Below are positions 1-8,072 of a DNA stretch of 64,000 bases, piece after piece (positions within the stretch are counted from its first letter, which is position 1; each line of letters opens with the position of its first letter). The notes below the pieces were generated by a model that was not told the origin of the DNA, made no database searches, and saw only the letters and a list, made by a program, of their open reading frames with translations. Both the position numbers and the translations under genes were made by a program. The DNA comes from Thermodesulfovibrionales bacterium (GTDB lineage: Bacteria; Nitrospirota; Thermodesulfovibrionia; Thermodesulfovibrionales; Dissulfurispiraceae). The stretch spans positions 172,160 to 236,159 of the forward strand of contig JAGUWD010000003.1 of assembly GCA_020062545.1 (NCBI GenBank), in the 5' to 3' direction.

Positions 1-165
1 CTCAAAGACTTTAAAAAGTGCTGTTTCAAGTGTATTATATAAAGATAATAAGTGCATTACACTATAAGTATCCAATGTAGTAGATGACGGATACAAGATA
101 AATGTTTCTACAAATACGGGGTTTAAAGTCTTATCGCCGCACCTGACATGCATATTTTAAAGGTA
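1..165 (+). repeat. Long-hairpin repeat, copy A (left end cut by window)
   Basis: This is one of five copies of an interspersed repeat. The left inner arm starts at base 1 and the right arm ends near 165. The central hairpin pairs GTATCC with GGATAC around the conserved loop AATGTAGTAGATGAC. The right outer arm CCTGACATGCATAT matches the ATATATGTCAGG-type arm of copy E, so A and E form one subtype. It ends about 15 nt before the ftsK start. The outermost left arm lies outside the window. Confidence 0.85.
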
Positions 166-180
166 GTAAGGTTTTGAAAA

Positions 181-2250
181 ATGCAGAAAGAGATTGACAT
201 CGTTTCCACCAACAGAAGCAGGCGGCTGCAGGAGATAGCAGGCGTTATTGCAGTCCTTGGAGGACTATACCTCGCCCTCTCACTTTTTACGTACCACAAA
301 TGGGACAGGTCGCTGCTCACATTTTCCAATACACCGCCAAAGAATTACGGCGGCATTGTGGGTGCATACCTCTCCGATATCATATTTTCGACCATAGGCT
401 TTTCTGGCCTTTTAATACCCGCCTTTCTCATAATTTATGGAGTCAGGAAGATCATGGGAAAAGAAAGAAACATGATTCATGTGCTTGGCACATTTCTTTT
501 CCTGCCTTCCTTATCGATGCTATTACACCTTTTATCTGAAACCACGGCACTGAAAATCGATCCTCCGGGTGGACTCATAGGCCTTTTTCTATCAGGCATC
601 TTCGAAAGCCTGCTTTCGAGCATCGGTGCATATATACTGAGCATCGGCATCATTATTGTTTCCATAATCCTCATGAGTCCTGTCTCACTGTTTTCGTATT
701 TTATTGAAAGAAAAAAGCAGAAAAGCATTAAGGAAGAACCCATTCAAGAAGATTATGACTCAGGAATTATAATCAGCGAGCCCAAAAATAAGGAAGCATT
801 TATTAAAGCAGCTCCGTTACAAAAACCGGCTAAAGAAAAACCTTTACGGGAAAACACCAGTGGCTACAAACTCCCTCCCCTTGATTTTTTGAAGGATGCC
901 GAAGGCATATCAGGGCCGACAAAGGAAGAGCTCAATGCAGCAGCATCGGGCCTTGAAAAGAAACTCTCTGACTTTGGTGTCAATGGCAAGATAAAGCAGG
1001 CCCATCCAGGCCCTGTAGTAACAATGTATGAATTCGAACCTGCTGCAGGAGTAAAGATAAACAGGATAGTCTCTTTATCAGATGACCTTGCCCTCGCCCT
1101 CCGTGCACCGAGCATCAGGGTATATCCTATTGCAGGAAAGGCGACCATAGGCATAGAAGTCCCGAATAATGAGCGGGCAGCAGTCTCCCTCAAAGAGATA
1201 ATTTCATCAGAAATTTTCCAGAGAAGTCCTTCCCTTCTTACACTCGCTCTCGGAAAAGACATATTCGGAAATCCGGTGATTACAGACCTTGCAAGGATGC
1301 CTCATCTATTAGTAGCAGGTGCAACAGGCTCAGGCAAAAGCGTTTCCATAAATGCAATGATAATGAGCCTCCTTTATAAGGCCACGCCGGATGAGGTCAG
1401 GATGTTGATGGTCGACCCCAAACTCCTCGAATTGTCGGCTTACAGTGATATTCCGCACCTCGTATCACCAGTAATAACAAGTCCGAAAGAGGCTTCTGAT
1501 GCCTTGAAAAAGGTTGTCTTTGAGATGGAGAGGAGATACAGACTCCTTGCTGAAAAGGGTGCGAGGAATATAGAAAATTACAACAGGCAGGCATCTCAAT
1601 CAGAAAGGCTTCCATATATCGTGGTATTTATAGATGAGCTCGCGGACCTCATGTTAACAGCGCCGAGCGATGTTGAAAATGCCATTGCAAGGCTTGCTCA
1701 GATGGCAAGGGCATCGGGGATTCATCTTATCCTTGCTACACAGAGGCCATCGGTTGATGTCATAACAGGACTCATTAAGGCAAACTTCCCTGCAAGGATA
1801 TCCTTTCAGGTGACATCAAAGGTTGATTCAAGAACAATACTCGATGCGCAGGGCGCAGAACAGCTCCTCGGAAAGGGAGATATGCTTTTTATGGTGCCTG
1901 GCGTTAAAATTATGAGAATTCATGGCGCTTATGTAAGCGACGTTGAGGTTAAATCAGTAACAGAATTTGTAAAAACACAGGGAACACCTGACTACTCATC
2001 CTTTGAGAATATTGTTGTTGCAGATGAACAGGAAAAGGGAATAGACATCTCGGGCGAAAGGGACGAAATGTATCAGAGGGTGATCGAGTTTGCAGAATCT
2101 ATTGGGGAGGTCTCCATTTCGTCTATTCAGAGGAGATTTAAAATCGGCTATAACAGGGCAGCAAGGATGATGGAACTCCTCGAGGAAGACGGTCTTGTTG
2201 GACCGCCAAAGGGTGCGGGAAAACCGAGGGATTTTCTGGGGAGAAGATAA
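181..2250 (+). CDS. ftsK: DNA translocase FtsK/SpoIIIE
   Basis: Membrane-anchored, septum-located ATPase that pumps chromosome termini into daughter cells and activates dimer resolution. The first roughly 175 residues hold about four hydrophobic membrane segments, followed by a short charged linker. The motor domain has Walker A GATGSGKS near residue 380 and Walker B VVFIDELADL near 481. From about residue 630 there is a winged-helix gamma domain ending in GPPKGAGKPRDFL, the DNA-orienting module. At 689 aa it is a compact FtsK with a short linker. The stop overlaps the lolA start by one base, so the two are probably co-transcribed. Repeat copy A forms its 5' leader, and the Shine-Dalgarno sequence is weak. 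Confidence 0.96.
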   Translation: MQKEIDIVSTNRSRRLQEIAGVIAVLGGLYLALSLFTYHKWDRSLLTFSNTPPKNYGGIVGAYLSDIIFSTIGFSGLLIPAFLIIYGVRKIMGKERNMIHVLGTFLFLPSLSMLLHLLSETTALKIDPPGGLIGLFLSGIFESLLSSIGAYILSIGIIIVSIILMSPVSLFSYFIERKKQKSIKEEPIQEDYDSGIIISEPKNKEAFIKAAPLQKPAKEKPLRENTSGYKLPPLDFLKDAEGISGPTKEELNAAASGLEKKLSDFGVNGKIKQAHPGPVVTMYEFEPAAGVKINRIVSLSDDLALALRAPSIRVYPIAGKATIGIEVPNNERAAVSLKEIISSEIFQRSPSLLTLALGKDIFGNPVITDLARMPHLLVAGATGSGKSVSINAMIMSLLYKATPDEVRMLMVDPKLLELSAYSDIPHLVSPVITSPKEASDALKKVVFEMERRYRLLAEKGARNIENYNRQASQSERLPYIVVFIDELADLMLTAPSDVENAIARLAQMARASGIHLILATQRPSVDVITGLIKANFPARISFQVTSKVDSRTILDAQGAEQLLGKGDMLFMVPGVKIMRIHGAYVSDVEVKSVTEFVKTQGTPDYSSFENIVVADEQEKGIDISGERDEMYQRVIEFAESIGEVSISSIQRRFKIGYNRAARMMELLEEDGLVGPPKGAGKPRDFLGRR

Positions 2251-2912
2251 TGAAAACAGGCAAAGGGTATAAGGCGAGAGGCAATGGGTGTAAGACCTTA
2301 ACAATATTTTTATTTTATTTCTTTATCTTTAGCTTTTTGCCTTTAGCCTTTTGCCTTGCTGATGATGAAGTCACGAGAATCCAGAAGGCGTATGAAAACA
2401 TAAAGGATATCAAGGGGAGTTTTATTCAGAAAAGCTATATAAAAGACCTGAAAAGAACAGATATTTATAAAGGCCAATTTTTTATAAAGTCTCCAAAGAT
2501 GAGATGGGAATACAAGGGAGACAAGCCGCAGATTGTGTATATCACAGGCGACGATATAATAATTTACCAGAAAAAAGAAAAACAGGCATTCAAGGCCAGA
2601 TTCGACAGGGCGACCTACGGACAGGCTCCAATAGCCCTTTTGGGCGGGTTCGGGAATATAAAAAACGAATTCGATGTATCGACAAAGTCGGAACAGAAAC
2701 TCTTACTGAAACCTAAAAAACCTATGGGCAATATAGTTTCTGTGGAAATCACCACATCCAGCGAAGAATTCCCGATAGAATCTCTCACCATCATTGATAC
2801 TTTATCCAACAGGATCAATATTTATCTGAAGGATGTAAAAATAAATACCGAACTGAAGGATAAGCTCTTTGAATTCTCCCCTCCAGAAGGGGTAAATATT
2901 TTGCAGCAGTAA
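2250..2912 (+). CDS. lolA: Outer-membrane lipoprotein carrier protein LolA
   Basis: Periplasmic chaperone that ferries lipoproteins from the LolCDE complex to the outer membrane. A long signal sequence (residues 1-37, probable cleavage after CLA) precedes the typical LolA start, with QKAYENIKDIKGSFIQ near residue 45 and MRWEYKGDKPQ near 80. The 220 aa length fits the family. It begins on the last base of the ftsK stop codon. The basic N-terminus and the hydrophobic end of the signal peptide are encoded by short tandem repeats (2259-2295 and 2327-2354), which is unusual. It implies that the organism has an outer membrane. Confidence 0.92.
   Translation: MKTGKGYKARGNGCKTLTIFLFYFFIFSFLPLAFCLADDEVTRIQKAYENIKDIKGSFIQKSYIKDLKRTDIYKGQFFIKSPKMRWEYKGDKPQIVYITGDDIIIYQKKEKQAFKARFDRATYGQAPIALLGGFGNIKNEFDVSTKSEQKLLLKPKKPMGNIVSVEITTSSEEFPIESLTIIDTLSNRINIYLKDVKINTELKDKLFEFSPPEGVNILQQ
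2259..2295 (+). repeat. Heptamer-based repeat in lolA 5' end
   Basis: Two 21-bp direct copies, each built of three 7-nt blocks (AGGCAAA/T, GGGTA/GTA, AGGCGAG or AGACCTT), lie in frame within the first codons of lolA and encode its basic N-terminus. Confidence 0.6.
2327..2354 (+). repeat. Heptamer tract in lolA signal peptide
   Basis: Four consecutive 7-nt units (CTTTAGC, TTTTTGC, CTTTAGC, CTTTTGC) encode the hydrophobic core and c-region of the LolA signal peptide. Confidence 0.75.
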
Positions 2913-2913
2913 A

Positions 2914-3864
2914 ATGACTACCCTTAAAAAAATAGCAATAACAATAGGAGATCCGGCAGGCATAGGCCCTGAGATAGTATTGAAAGCGATCATGTCGCAT
3001 GAAATCGAGGGATTATGCGAACCTATTATCATCGGGGACATCGCTGTTCTTGAGGAAGCAGTTGAGAAACTGAACATACCGGTAGACCTGAATAGCCTCA
3101 AAATAATAAATACCGGTGAAATCAAAGACAGAAACTTCCAGAGATGCAAACCTACTGCCGAAGGCGGCAGGGCGTGCGTAAGCTATATCAAAAAGGCTGT
3201 TGAGCTTGCATTAAATAAAGAAGTTTATGCAATTGTGACTGCACCTATTTCAAAGGAATCATTGAAAATAGCCGGATTTAAATGGCCCGGGCATACCGAA
3301 ATGCTGGCAGAGTTGACCAGCACAAAAGACTATGCCATGATGTTTTACAGCGATAAATTAAAACTAATCCTCGTAACAATCCATACCGCTCTAAAAAATG
3401 TTCCGGATTTAATAAAAAAAGAAAAAGTCCTGAAAACTATCACACTCGCTAAAAAATCATGCGATATGATGGGCATAGAAAATCCTAAAATTGCAGTTGC
3501 AGGATTGAATCCACACGCCGGAGAGACAGGCATATTTGGAGACGAAGAAATAAAAGAAATTATTCCGGCTGTTAATGAAGCACAGGCATCGGGCATTTCT
3601 GTCTCTGGCCCGTATCCGGCAGACACCCTGTTCCACAAGGCGTATAATGGTGAATTTGATATAATTGTATGCATGTATCACGATCAGGGCTTGATACCCC
3701 TTAAAATGATAGCCTTTGACAAAGCCGTTAATGTTACAATTGGTCTGCCAATAATAAGGACATCTCCCGACCATGGTACAGCTTATGACATAGCATGGAA
3801 AGGGATTGCCAATCCATCGAGTATGAATGAGGCAATAAAACTGGCAGTAAGAGTGAAAATATGA
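2914..3864 (+). CDS. pdxA: 4-hydroxythreonine-4-phosphate dehydrogenase
   Basis: Oxidises 4-phosphohydroxy-L-threonine with NAD(P) in the DXP-dependent route to pyridoxal phosphate. The metal-binding histidines are visible in WPGHTEM (near residue 127), GLNPHAGETG (near 198) and MYHDQGLIP (near 252). The TSPDHGTAYDIA signature sits near the end. At 316 aa it is slightly short at the C-terminus but has all recognisable motifs. It starts one base after the lolA stop, so it probably closes an ftsK-lolA-pdxA operon. The DNA downstream changes to AT-rich accessory sequence. Confidence 0.95.
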   Translation: MTTLKKIAITIGDPAGIGPEIVLKAIMSHEIEGLCEPIIIGDIAVLEEAVEKLNIPVDLNSLKIINTGEIKDRNFQRCKPTAEGGRACVSYIKKAVELALNKEVYAIVTAPISKESLKIAGFKWPGHTEMLAELTSTKDYAMMFYSDKLKLILVTIHTALKNVPDLIKKEKVLKTITLAKKSCDMMGIENPKIAVAGLNPHAGETGIFGDEEIKEIIPAVNEAQASGISVSGPYPADTLFHKAYNGEFDIIVCMYHDQGLIPLKMIAFDKAVNVTIGLPIIRTSPDHGTAYDIAWKGIANPSSMNEAIKLAVRVKI

Positions 3865-3902
3865 AATCTTATTTCGCCAAGAGTTAGACTAAAAAATTCC
3901 TC

Positions 3903-4106
3903 TTATCCGAATCTTTTTGAAAAGGCCGCCAAAATGTCATCTTTTGTAAGATGGGGTATGCCTCCAATATATCTTCAAATGACATACCTTCTGAGAGCTT
4001 TTTTTAATATAAGCTCAACCGTTATCCTTGTTCCCTTGATTATAGGTTTCCTGAGCATAATGTCAGGGTCTACGGTAATTCTTTCTTTATAAGATGACGT
4101 GTTCAT
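3903..4106 (-). pseudogene. Frameshifted DUF433 (antitoxin-like) gene
   Basis: Reading from ATG at 4106, with AAGGAAG just upstream, the first frame gives YKERITVDPDIM and KPIIKGTRITVELIL, the start of a DUF433 protein. The frame breaks in a run of seven A (seven T at about 3999-4005 on the plus strand). The next frame continues LSEGMSFEDILEAYP, and a second break at a C run leads to HLTKDDILAAFSKRFG and a stop at 3903. DUF433 proteins are usually small antitoxins paired with a PIN-like toxin. No toxin follows here, because the gene runs straight into the convergent pdxA end. The two single-base indels compensate each other, so sequencing error is possible. Bases 4107-4252 hold nothing I recognise. 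Confidence 0.75.
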
Positions 4107-4252
4107 TTTTGCTTCCTTATGGCACAGTTCTCTTGCATGGCTTTTATAAGTATTCTACTCCAGACAATAAGGAAAATCTATAGTTATAACACCTACACAT
4201 GACACTCAGTTACTTAAAAATCCATATTTATATAAATAATAGAATTATTTGC

Positions 4253-4281
4253 TTGACATTTAAAAATAGCTTTGTTATTGT
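4253..4281 (+). promoter_or_regulatory. Sigma-70-type promoter of the MORC-like cassette
   Basis: A perfect -35 TTGACA (4253-4258) and a -10 TATTGT (4276-4281) are separated by 17 bp. They lie about 30 bp before the first gene of the cassette in very AT-rich DNA. Confidence 0.6.
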
Positions 4282-4312
4282 TAAAATATAATTTTGATAT
4301 TCAGGAAGGAAT

Positions 4313-4531
4313 ATGGAACAGGAAAGCAGAAACGAACGGTTTAAAAGAATAGCTGCCAAAAGAACAAACGATATCCTTGAGAAAATAAGAATATTGGGGA
4401 ACTGCTCTAATAAAAGCTCCTATGAGTATACAGAGGAAGAAGTAAATAAAATTTTCTCAGAGATTGATAAGCAGTTAAAACTGACAAAAGCCAAATTTCT
4501 GGCGGGGAAAAGGGAAAGGTTTAAGCTGTAA
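4313..4531 (+). CDS. Small charged protein of unknown function, cassette gene 1
   Basis: A 72-aa, highly charged and probably all-helical protein with no signal or membrane segment. Features include RFKRIAAKRTNDILEKI near the start, GNCSNKSSYEYTEEEV in the middle and a basic tail. I have the impression that similar small proteins (RFKR..A..R, GN.SNK..YEYTEEEV..IF) accompany mobile or defence genes, but I cannot name a function. A strong Shine-Dalgarno AGGAAGGA lies 2-3 bases before ATG. It is followed after 51 bp by the ATPase gene and is probably co-transcribed with it. It could be a regulator or a DNA-binding cofactor. Confidence 0.75.
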   Translation: MEQESRNERFKRIAAKRTNDILEKIRILGNCSNKSSYEYTEEEVNKIFSEIDKQLKLTKAKFLAGKRERFKL

Positions 4532-4582
4532 AAATATTCGTCTTTGGCGAAGAAGAGAGTTTGTTTTTGTAGGGGGAGATAA

Positions 4583-6355
4583 ATGTCGATACCATTACAC
4601 ATATCACCAAGATTAATTCCAAACATAGCAAGTCTTTATACCGAGGTTAACAGAATTTTTATGGAATATATTGATAACGCTATTGACAGCGCAGAATCTT
4701 TTTATGATGAGAAACAAAATGCATACTCAAAATCTATAGAGATAGCTTTAACAATCCACGGAGATAACTACAGAAACGGCAAGGTCATTATTTCCGACAA
4801 CTGTTCTGGCATAACTAATTTCACCAAGGTCGTTCAAAGTATTGGAAATTCTGATAAAAAAGCTGATTTCACAACTAATGGTCAATTCGGCTATGGCATT
4901 TATTCGTTTATGGCAGCATGTTCAAAATTGGAAATAACTTCTAAAACTGAAAAAAATGATGCTCTTTATATTCCGATAGAAAAAGAACAATTTAATGCAG
5001 ACAAACAAGACGATGTCTCCTTCCCAAGCCCTAAGGTAATTAAAAATTTTAGATATACATCTGGAACGGAAATATGTTTATCAGGTTTTGAAAAAGATAC
5101 TTGGAAATATATCGATATTGAAGAACTAAAGGCCGAGATAGAAAAACATTTTGAACTGTTGTTAGGAAGAAAAAATCTTACCATACAGTTAAGTTGTATA
5201 AATAGCCCATTATTTAGCGATAGAAGAGAATATATTTGTACGCCATTTGATTACAACAAATATGAAGGGGACGAATATAAAGATGATGTAGATAGATTGA
5301 GTTATACAAAAAGAGGAAGGGTGCCGGAGCCCGTTGATTTAAGATTAGGGAAACCTATTCGTATTTTTATAAAGGTTACAAAAGGCAAGGAAATAAATAA
5401 AAGACCTGTATTTATTTGTAAAGGAAGAAGAATTGCTGAAATAAAAGACATTAAAAGTTTCAGATCCAATCATAAAAGCGAACTTTGGGATCATCCAAAT
5501 GTTACAGGATATATAGATTTGTCCGATTTTTTGGAACCAACAATTGCACAGGATGACTTCAAAAATAGCAACCGCAAAAGAGCATTGTTTGGCTATCTTA
5601 TTGAGATAGAACCATTGATTTTGGATGTAGTAAAAGATGTTAACAAAACCTCGGAGGAAAGACACTACCAAGAGTTGGAAGACAGATTAAATCAGGCTCT
5701 ATCAAAACTGGCACGATTAGACTCTATGAACTATAGAACAGATTATCTGTCAGGGAATGAAATTAATTTACAGAAAGGCGGTGCAGGACAAGGCATCGAG
5801 GAAGGCGTAGGTTCAAAAGACCGCGGTAACTATCCTCATGAAGAATCATCTGTTGAGAGAATCGGCGAAAACGAAGGTGAAGGGAAAGGTGCAGGCGGCA
5901 ATTCAGGAAATATTCCAAGCGGTAACGAAGGAGAATATGCTTTAAACAAAGAGACTGACAATCCTTTTGAGGATAGTGAATTTAAAGGTGGAGAAAAGAA
6001 AAAGAGCGGTTTCAATATCAGGATTGATGACAGAGAGCCGGATATCGATTCTGCTACAAATGAACCTATGCGTTCCAACATTTACGGCAGCGAAATCAGG
6101 ATATTTAAACAGCATTCAGATTTTCAGAAAAGAATAGATATTTCAAGAAGAGGAGAGCCAAGAATCACTCAAAGGCTAATAACCTATTTAGCGGGTGAAA
6201 TTACAGTTCATTACAAAGATAAATTTCATACGAAAAAGGGAACGCAACCAGAGTATAATAAATCTCTTTTTAGCGATTTGGTGGATTTTGTATATCAGTT
6301 TGAGTCAATGCTTCAAGACTTGGCCGGAAAGAATTTATCGGATTTGAGCAATTGA
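4583..6355 (+). CDS. MORC-like GHKL ATPase, cassette gene 2
   Basis: A 590-aa GHKL-fold ATPase. The three nucleotide-binding boxes are visible: EYIDNAIDS (residues 28-36, catalytic E and Mg-binding N), ISDNCSGI (70-77) and NGQFGYGIYS (99-108). GYIDLSDFLEPT, at about 309-320 and followed by QDDF, resembles the S5-domain part of MORC/MutL-related ATPases. Residues about 400-452 are a Gly/Glu/Ser-rich low-complexity linker before a helical C-terminal domain. Prokaryotic MORC relatives are known from restriction-like operons. Here no nuclease, helicase or methylase accompanies it. Start ATG follows GGGGGAG. The next gene starts 3 bp after its stop. Confidence 0.8.
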   Translation: MSIPLHISPRLIPNIASLYTEVNRIFMEYIDNAIDSAESFYDEKQNAYSKSIEIALTIHGDNYRNGKVIISDNCSGITNFTKVVQSIGNSDKKADFTTNGQFGYGIYSFMAACSKLEITSKTEKNDALYIPIEKEQFNADKQDDVSFPSPKVIKNFRYTSGTEICLSGFEKDTWKYIDIEELKAEIEKHFELLLGRKNLTIQLSCINSPLFSDRREYICTPFDYNKYEGDEYKDDVDRLSYTKRGRVPEPVDLRLGKPIRIFIKVTKGKEINKRPVFICKGRRIAEIKDIKSFRSNHKSELWDHPNVTGYIDLSDFLEPTIAQDDFKNSNRKRALFGYLIEIEPLILDVVKDVNKTSEERHYQELEDRLNQALSKLARLDSMNYRTDYLSGNEINLQKGGAGQGIEEGVGSKDRGNYPHEESSVERIGENEGEGKGAGGNSGNIPSGNEGEYALNKETDNPFEDSEFKGGEKKKSGFNIRIDDREPDIDSATNEPMRSNIYGSEIRIFKQHSDFQKRIDISRRGEPRITQRLITYLAGEITVHYKDKFHTKKGTQPEYNKSLFSDLVDFVYQFESMLQDLAGKNLSDLSN

Positions 6356-6358
6356 TTT

Positions 6359-7231
6359 ATGAACATAAATTTTTTAGTACAACAAATAACTCCTTTATAC
6401 AATAAGTATAGGGAAAGCAAGAATATTATTTCAGGGACAGAGGCTCTTGAAATAATGTGGGATATTGGCGATATTCTAAGGCAATATATCGAGGAACACC
6501 ATATTGCTCCACATCGACTATTTTGGTCTGTCTATGGAAATGCAGAAGGCACCCAAAATGTCGCAAAAAAAAGTTACATAACCAGAGAATTTCAAAACAG
6601 ATGCCACAGGATTAGAAGAATATTCAGCAGTAAGGATCAAATCAGAAAAGATTTTCCTCACTTGGAAAGTTTTACAACATTCAGAGAGGCAATGCCTTTT
6701 TTCGACAATGGGAAATATAGACTTGAGGGTAAAGAAAAAAAAGATTTATTAAGTTTGCTGAATAGCAATCTTCAACCACAAACTATATTACGGAAAATTA
6801 AGTCGTTGCAGAAAGAAAGAATTGGTATTAGCAACCCCAGAACTCAGCGACTGCATGAAGTTGAGAATGAAAAAAAAACGTTCATAAGTTTTTATAATTT
6901 TATATACAAACTTATTACATTTGAAAGTTACGATATGTGCTTACATGAAGCTGGCAATGTCAACTCAGACTACATAAAAGTCTTATCTAAAAATGTTAGT
7001 GCTTTATCGCAAGAGGGATTAAAATTTTTTGACCTTGATATTCCGAGTGAACTTAAAAGCCCGTGGAAAGAATTTAGTCAGATAGTAAAACATTTGATTT
7101 CTCAGAAAGATGCGAAGATGCGTAGAAGATTTAGAAGGTTAGTTCCTGTTGAAAGAATTATTAGATTAGCAGATATGCTTTATGGTATATCATCAGAAGA
7201 AAATTTTATTAGCATCAAGAAAAGGTTATAA
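6359..7231 (+). CDS. Helical protein with DUF1016-like N-terminus, cassette gene 3
   Basis: A 290-aa soluble protein. Near residues 29-75 the pattern IMWDIGDILRQYIEE, then YITREFQNRCHRIRRIF, resembles the N-terminal module of DUF1016/YhcG proteins (W.IG ... R.L..MR.F), which precedes a PD-(D/E)XK nuclease in that family. I see no PD-(D/E)XK residues here. The rest is predicted helical with many Lys and Glu. Three bases separate it from the ATPase gene, so the two are almost certainly translated together and may form a complex. The assignment is by pattern only. A nuclease-free DNA-binding partner is my inference. Confidence 0.6.
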   Translation: MNINFLVQQITPLYNKYRESKNIISGTEALEIMWDIGDILRQYIEEHHIAPHRLFWSVYGNAEGTQNVAKKSYITREFQNRCHRIRRIFSSKDQIRKDFPHLESFTTFREAMPFFDNGKYRLEGKEKKDLLSLLNSNLQPQTILRKIKSLQKERIGISNPRTQRLHEVENEKKTFISFYNFIYKLITFESYDMCLHEAGNVNSDYIKVLSKNVSALSQEGLKFFDLDIPSELKSPWKEFSQIVKHLISQKDAKMRRRFRRLVPVERIIRLADMLYGISSEENFISIKKRL

Positions 7232-7234
7232 AAA

Positions 7235-7351
7235 ATGAAATCATGCACTCGAAATATTAACGACATCCTCACAAAAATCGACTCCATCAAATCCGTTTTT
7301 GACGACTATTGCCCTTTCATTAATGATGTTTTTTGCTTTTACTTTTTGTAA
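7235..7351 (+). pseudogene. Possible remnant of a Fic-family gene start
   Basis: A 38-codon reading frame contains ILTKIDSIKSVFDDYCPF, which resembles the N-terminal helix of some Fic-family proteins (LL..ID.LK...D..RPL). It then ends in an unrelated hydrophobic run and a stop. No FIC core motif follows. It lies between the cassette and the toxin-antitoxin pair. The resemblance is weak, and it may be a meaningless short frame. Confidence 0.25.
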
Positions 7352-7397
7352 TTAAGTAAAATTAGAAAAAAGGTTTTGAGGCAGGGAATCAACAAAT

Positions 7398-7691
7398 ATG
7401 AAGAAACTTGATGAAATAAAAAATATTCTCGCAACCCACAGAGATACCCTTGAAAAGAAATACAAGGTTAAGACCATAGGAGTATTTGGGTCATATGTGA
7501 GAGGAAAGCCAAAAAAACGGAGTGATGTTGACATCCTCGTTGAATATACAGAGACCCCTGACTTTTTTGAATTTCTCGATTTAGAAGAATATCTTTCCGA
7601 TATACTGGAGATAAAGGTAGACCTTGTTACAAAGGATGCTCTGAAGCCTTATATAGGCAAGCGTATCCTGAAGGAAGTTGTATATCTGTGA
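7398..7691 (+). CDS. mntA: MntA-type nucleotidyltransferase antitoxin
   Basis: A 97-aa minimal nucleotidyltransferase. The motif GSYVRGKPKKRSDVDIL (residues 31-47) carries the G-S and D.D (D43, D45) residues that bind Mg-ATP. In the HepT-MntA family this enzyme adds AMP groups to a tyrosine of HepT and so silences the toxin. Its stop overlaps the GTG start of the next gene (GTGA), the usual arrangement for this pair. It sits in the accessory island after pdxA. Confidence 0.88.
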   Translation: MKKLDEIKNILATHRDTLEKKYKVKTIGVFGSYVRGKPKKRSDVDILVEYTETPDFFEFLDLEEYLSDILEIKVDLVTKDALKPYIGKRILKEVVYL

Positions 7692-8044
7692 AGAAAAGAG
7701 AATACAGAGACTATCTTATTGACATTGCGACTTCAATAAACGATATCGAGTCATTTATTGAAGGGATGACATATGAGGACTTCCTGAACGACAAAATGGC
7801 ATCAAATGCGGTTATCAGGAGTCTTGAGGTTATTGGCGAAGCAACGAAAAATCTTCCCAAGTCTATACGAGACAGGGACACTTCTATTCCGTGGAAGAAA
7901 ATGGCCGGAATGAGAGATAAGATAATTCATGAATATTTTGGTGTGAATTATGAGACGGTCTGGAAGACCGCTAAAAAGATATTGCCGGGATTAAAAGATA
8001 AAATATCTCATCTTATCGAACAAAAAATCTCGGACGACAAATGA
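7688..8044 (+). CDS. hepT: HepT-type toxin (HEPN ribonuclease)
   Basis: A 118-aa HEPN-domain protein. The catalytic/AMPylation motif R-x4-H-x-Y is present as RDKIIHEY (R76, H81, Y83). The family cleaves RNA and is neutralised by the partner nucleotidyltransferase encoded just upstream. The start is GTG at 7688, overlapping the mntA stop by four bases, which supports translational coupling. An intact motif suggests that the pair is functional. Only 28 bp separate it from the next housekeeping gene. Confidence 0.88.
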   Translation: MKKREYRDYLIDIATSINDIESFIEGMTYEDFLNDKMASNAVIRSLEVIGEATKNLPKSIRDRDTSIPWKKMAGMRDKIIHEYFGVNYETVWKTAKKILPGLKDKISHLIEQKISDDK

Positions 8045-8072
8045 TATTATTGAAACAATGAGAGGTGTGTAT

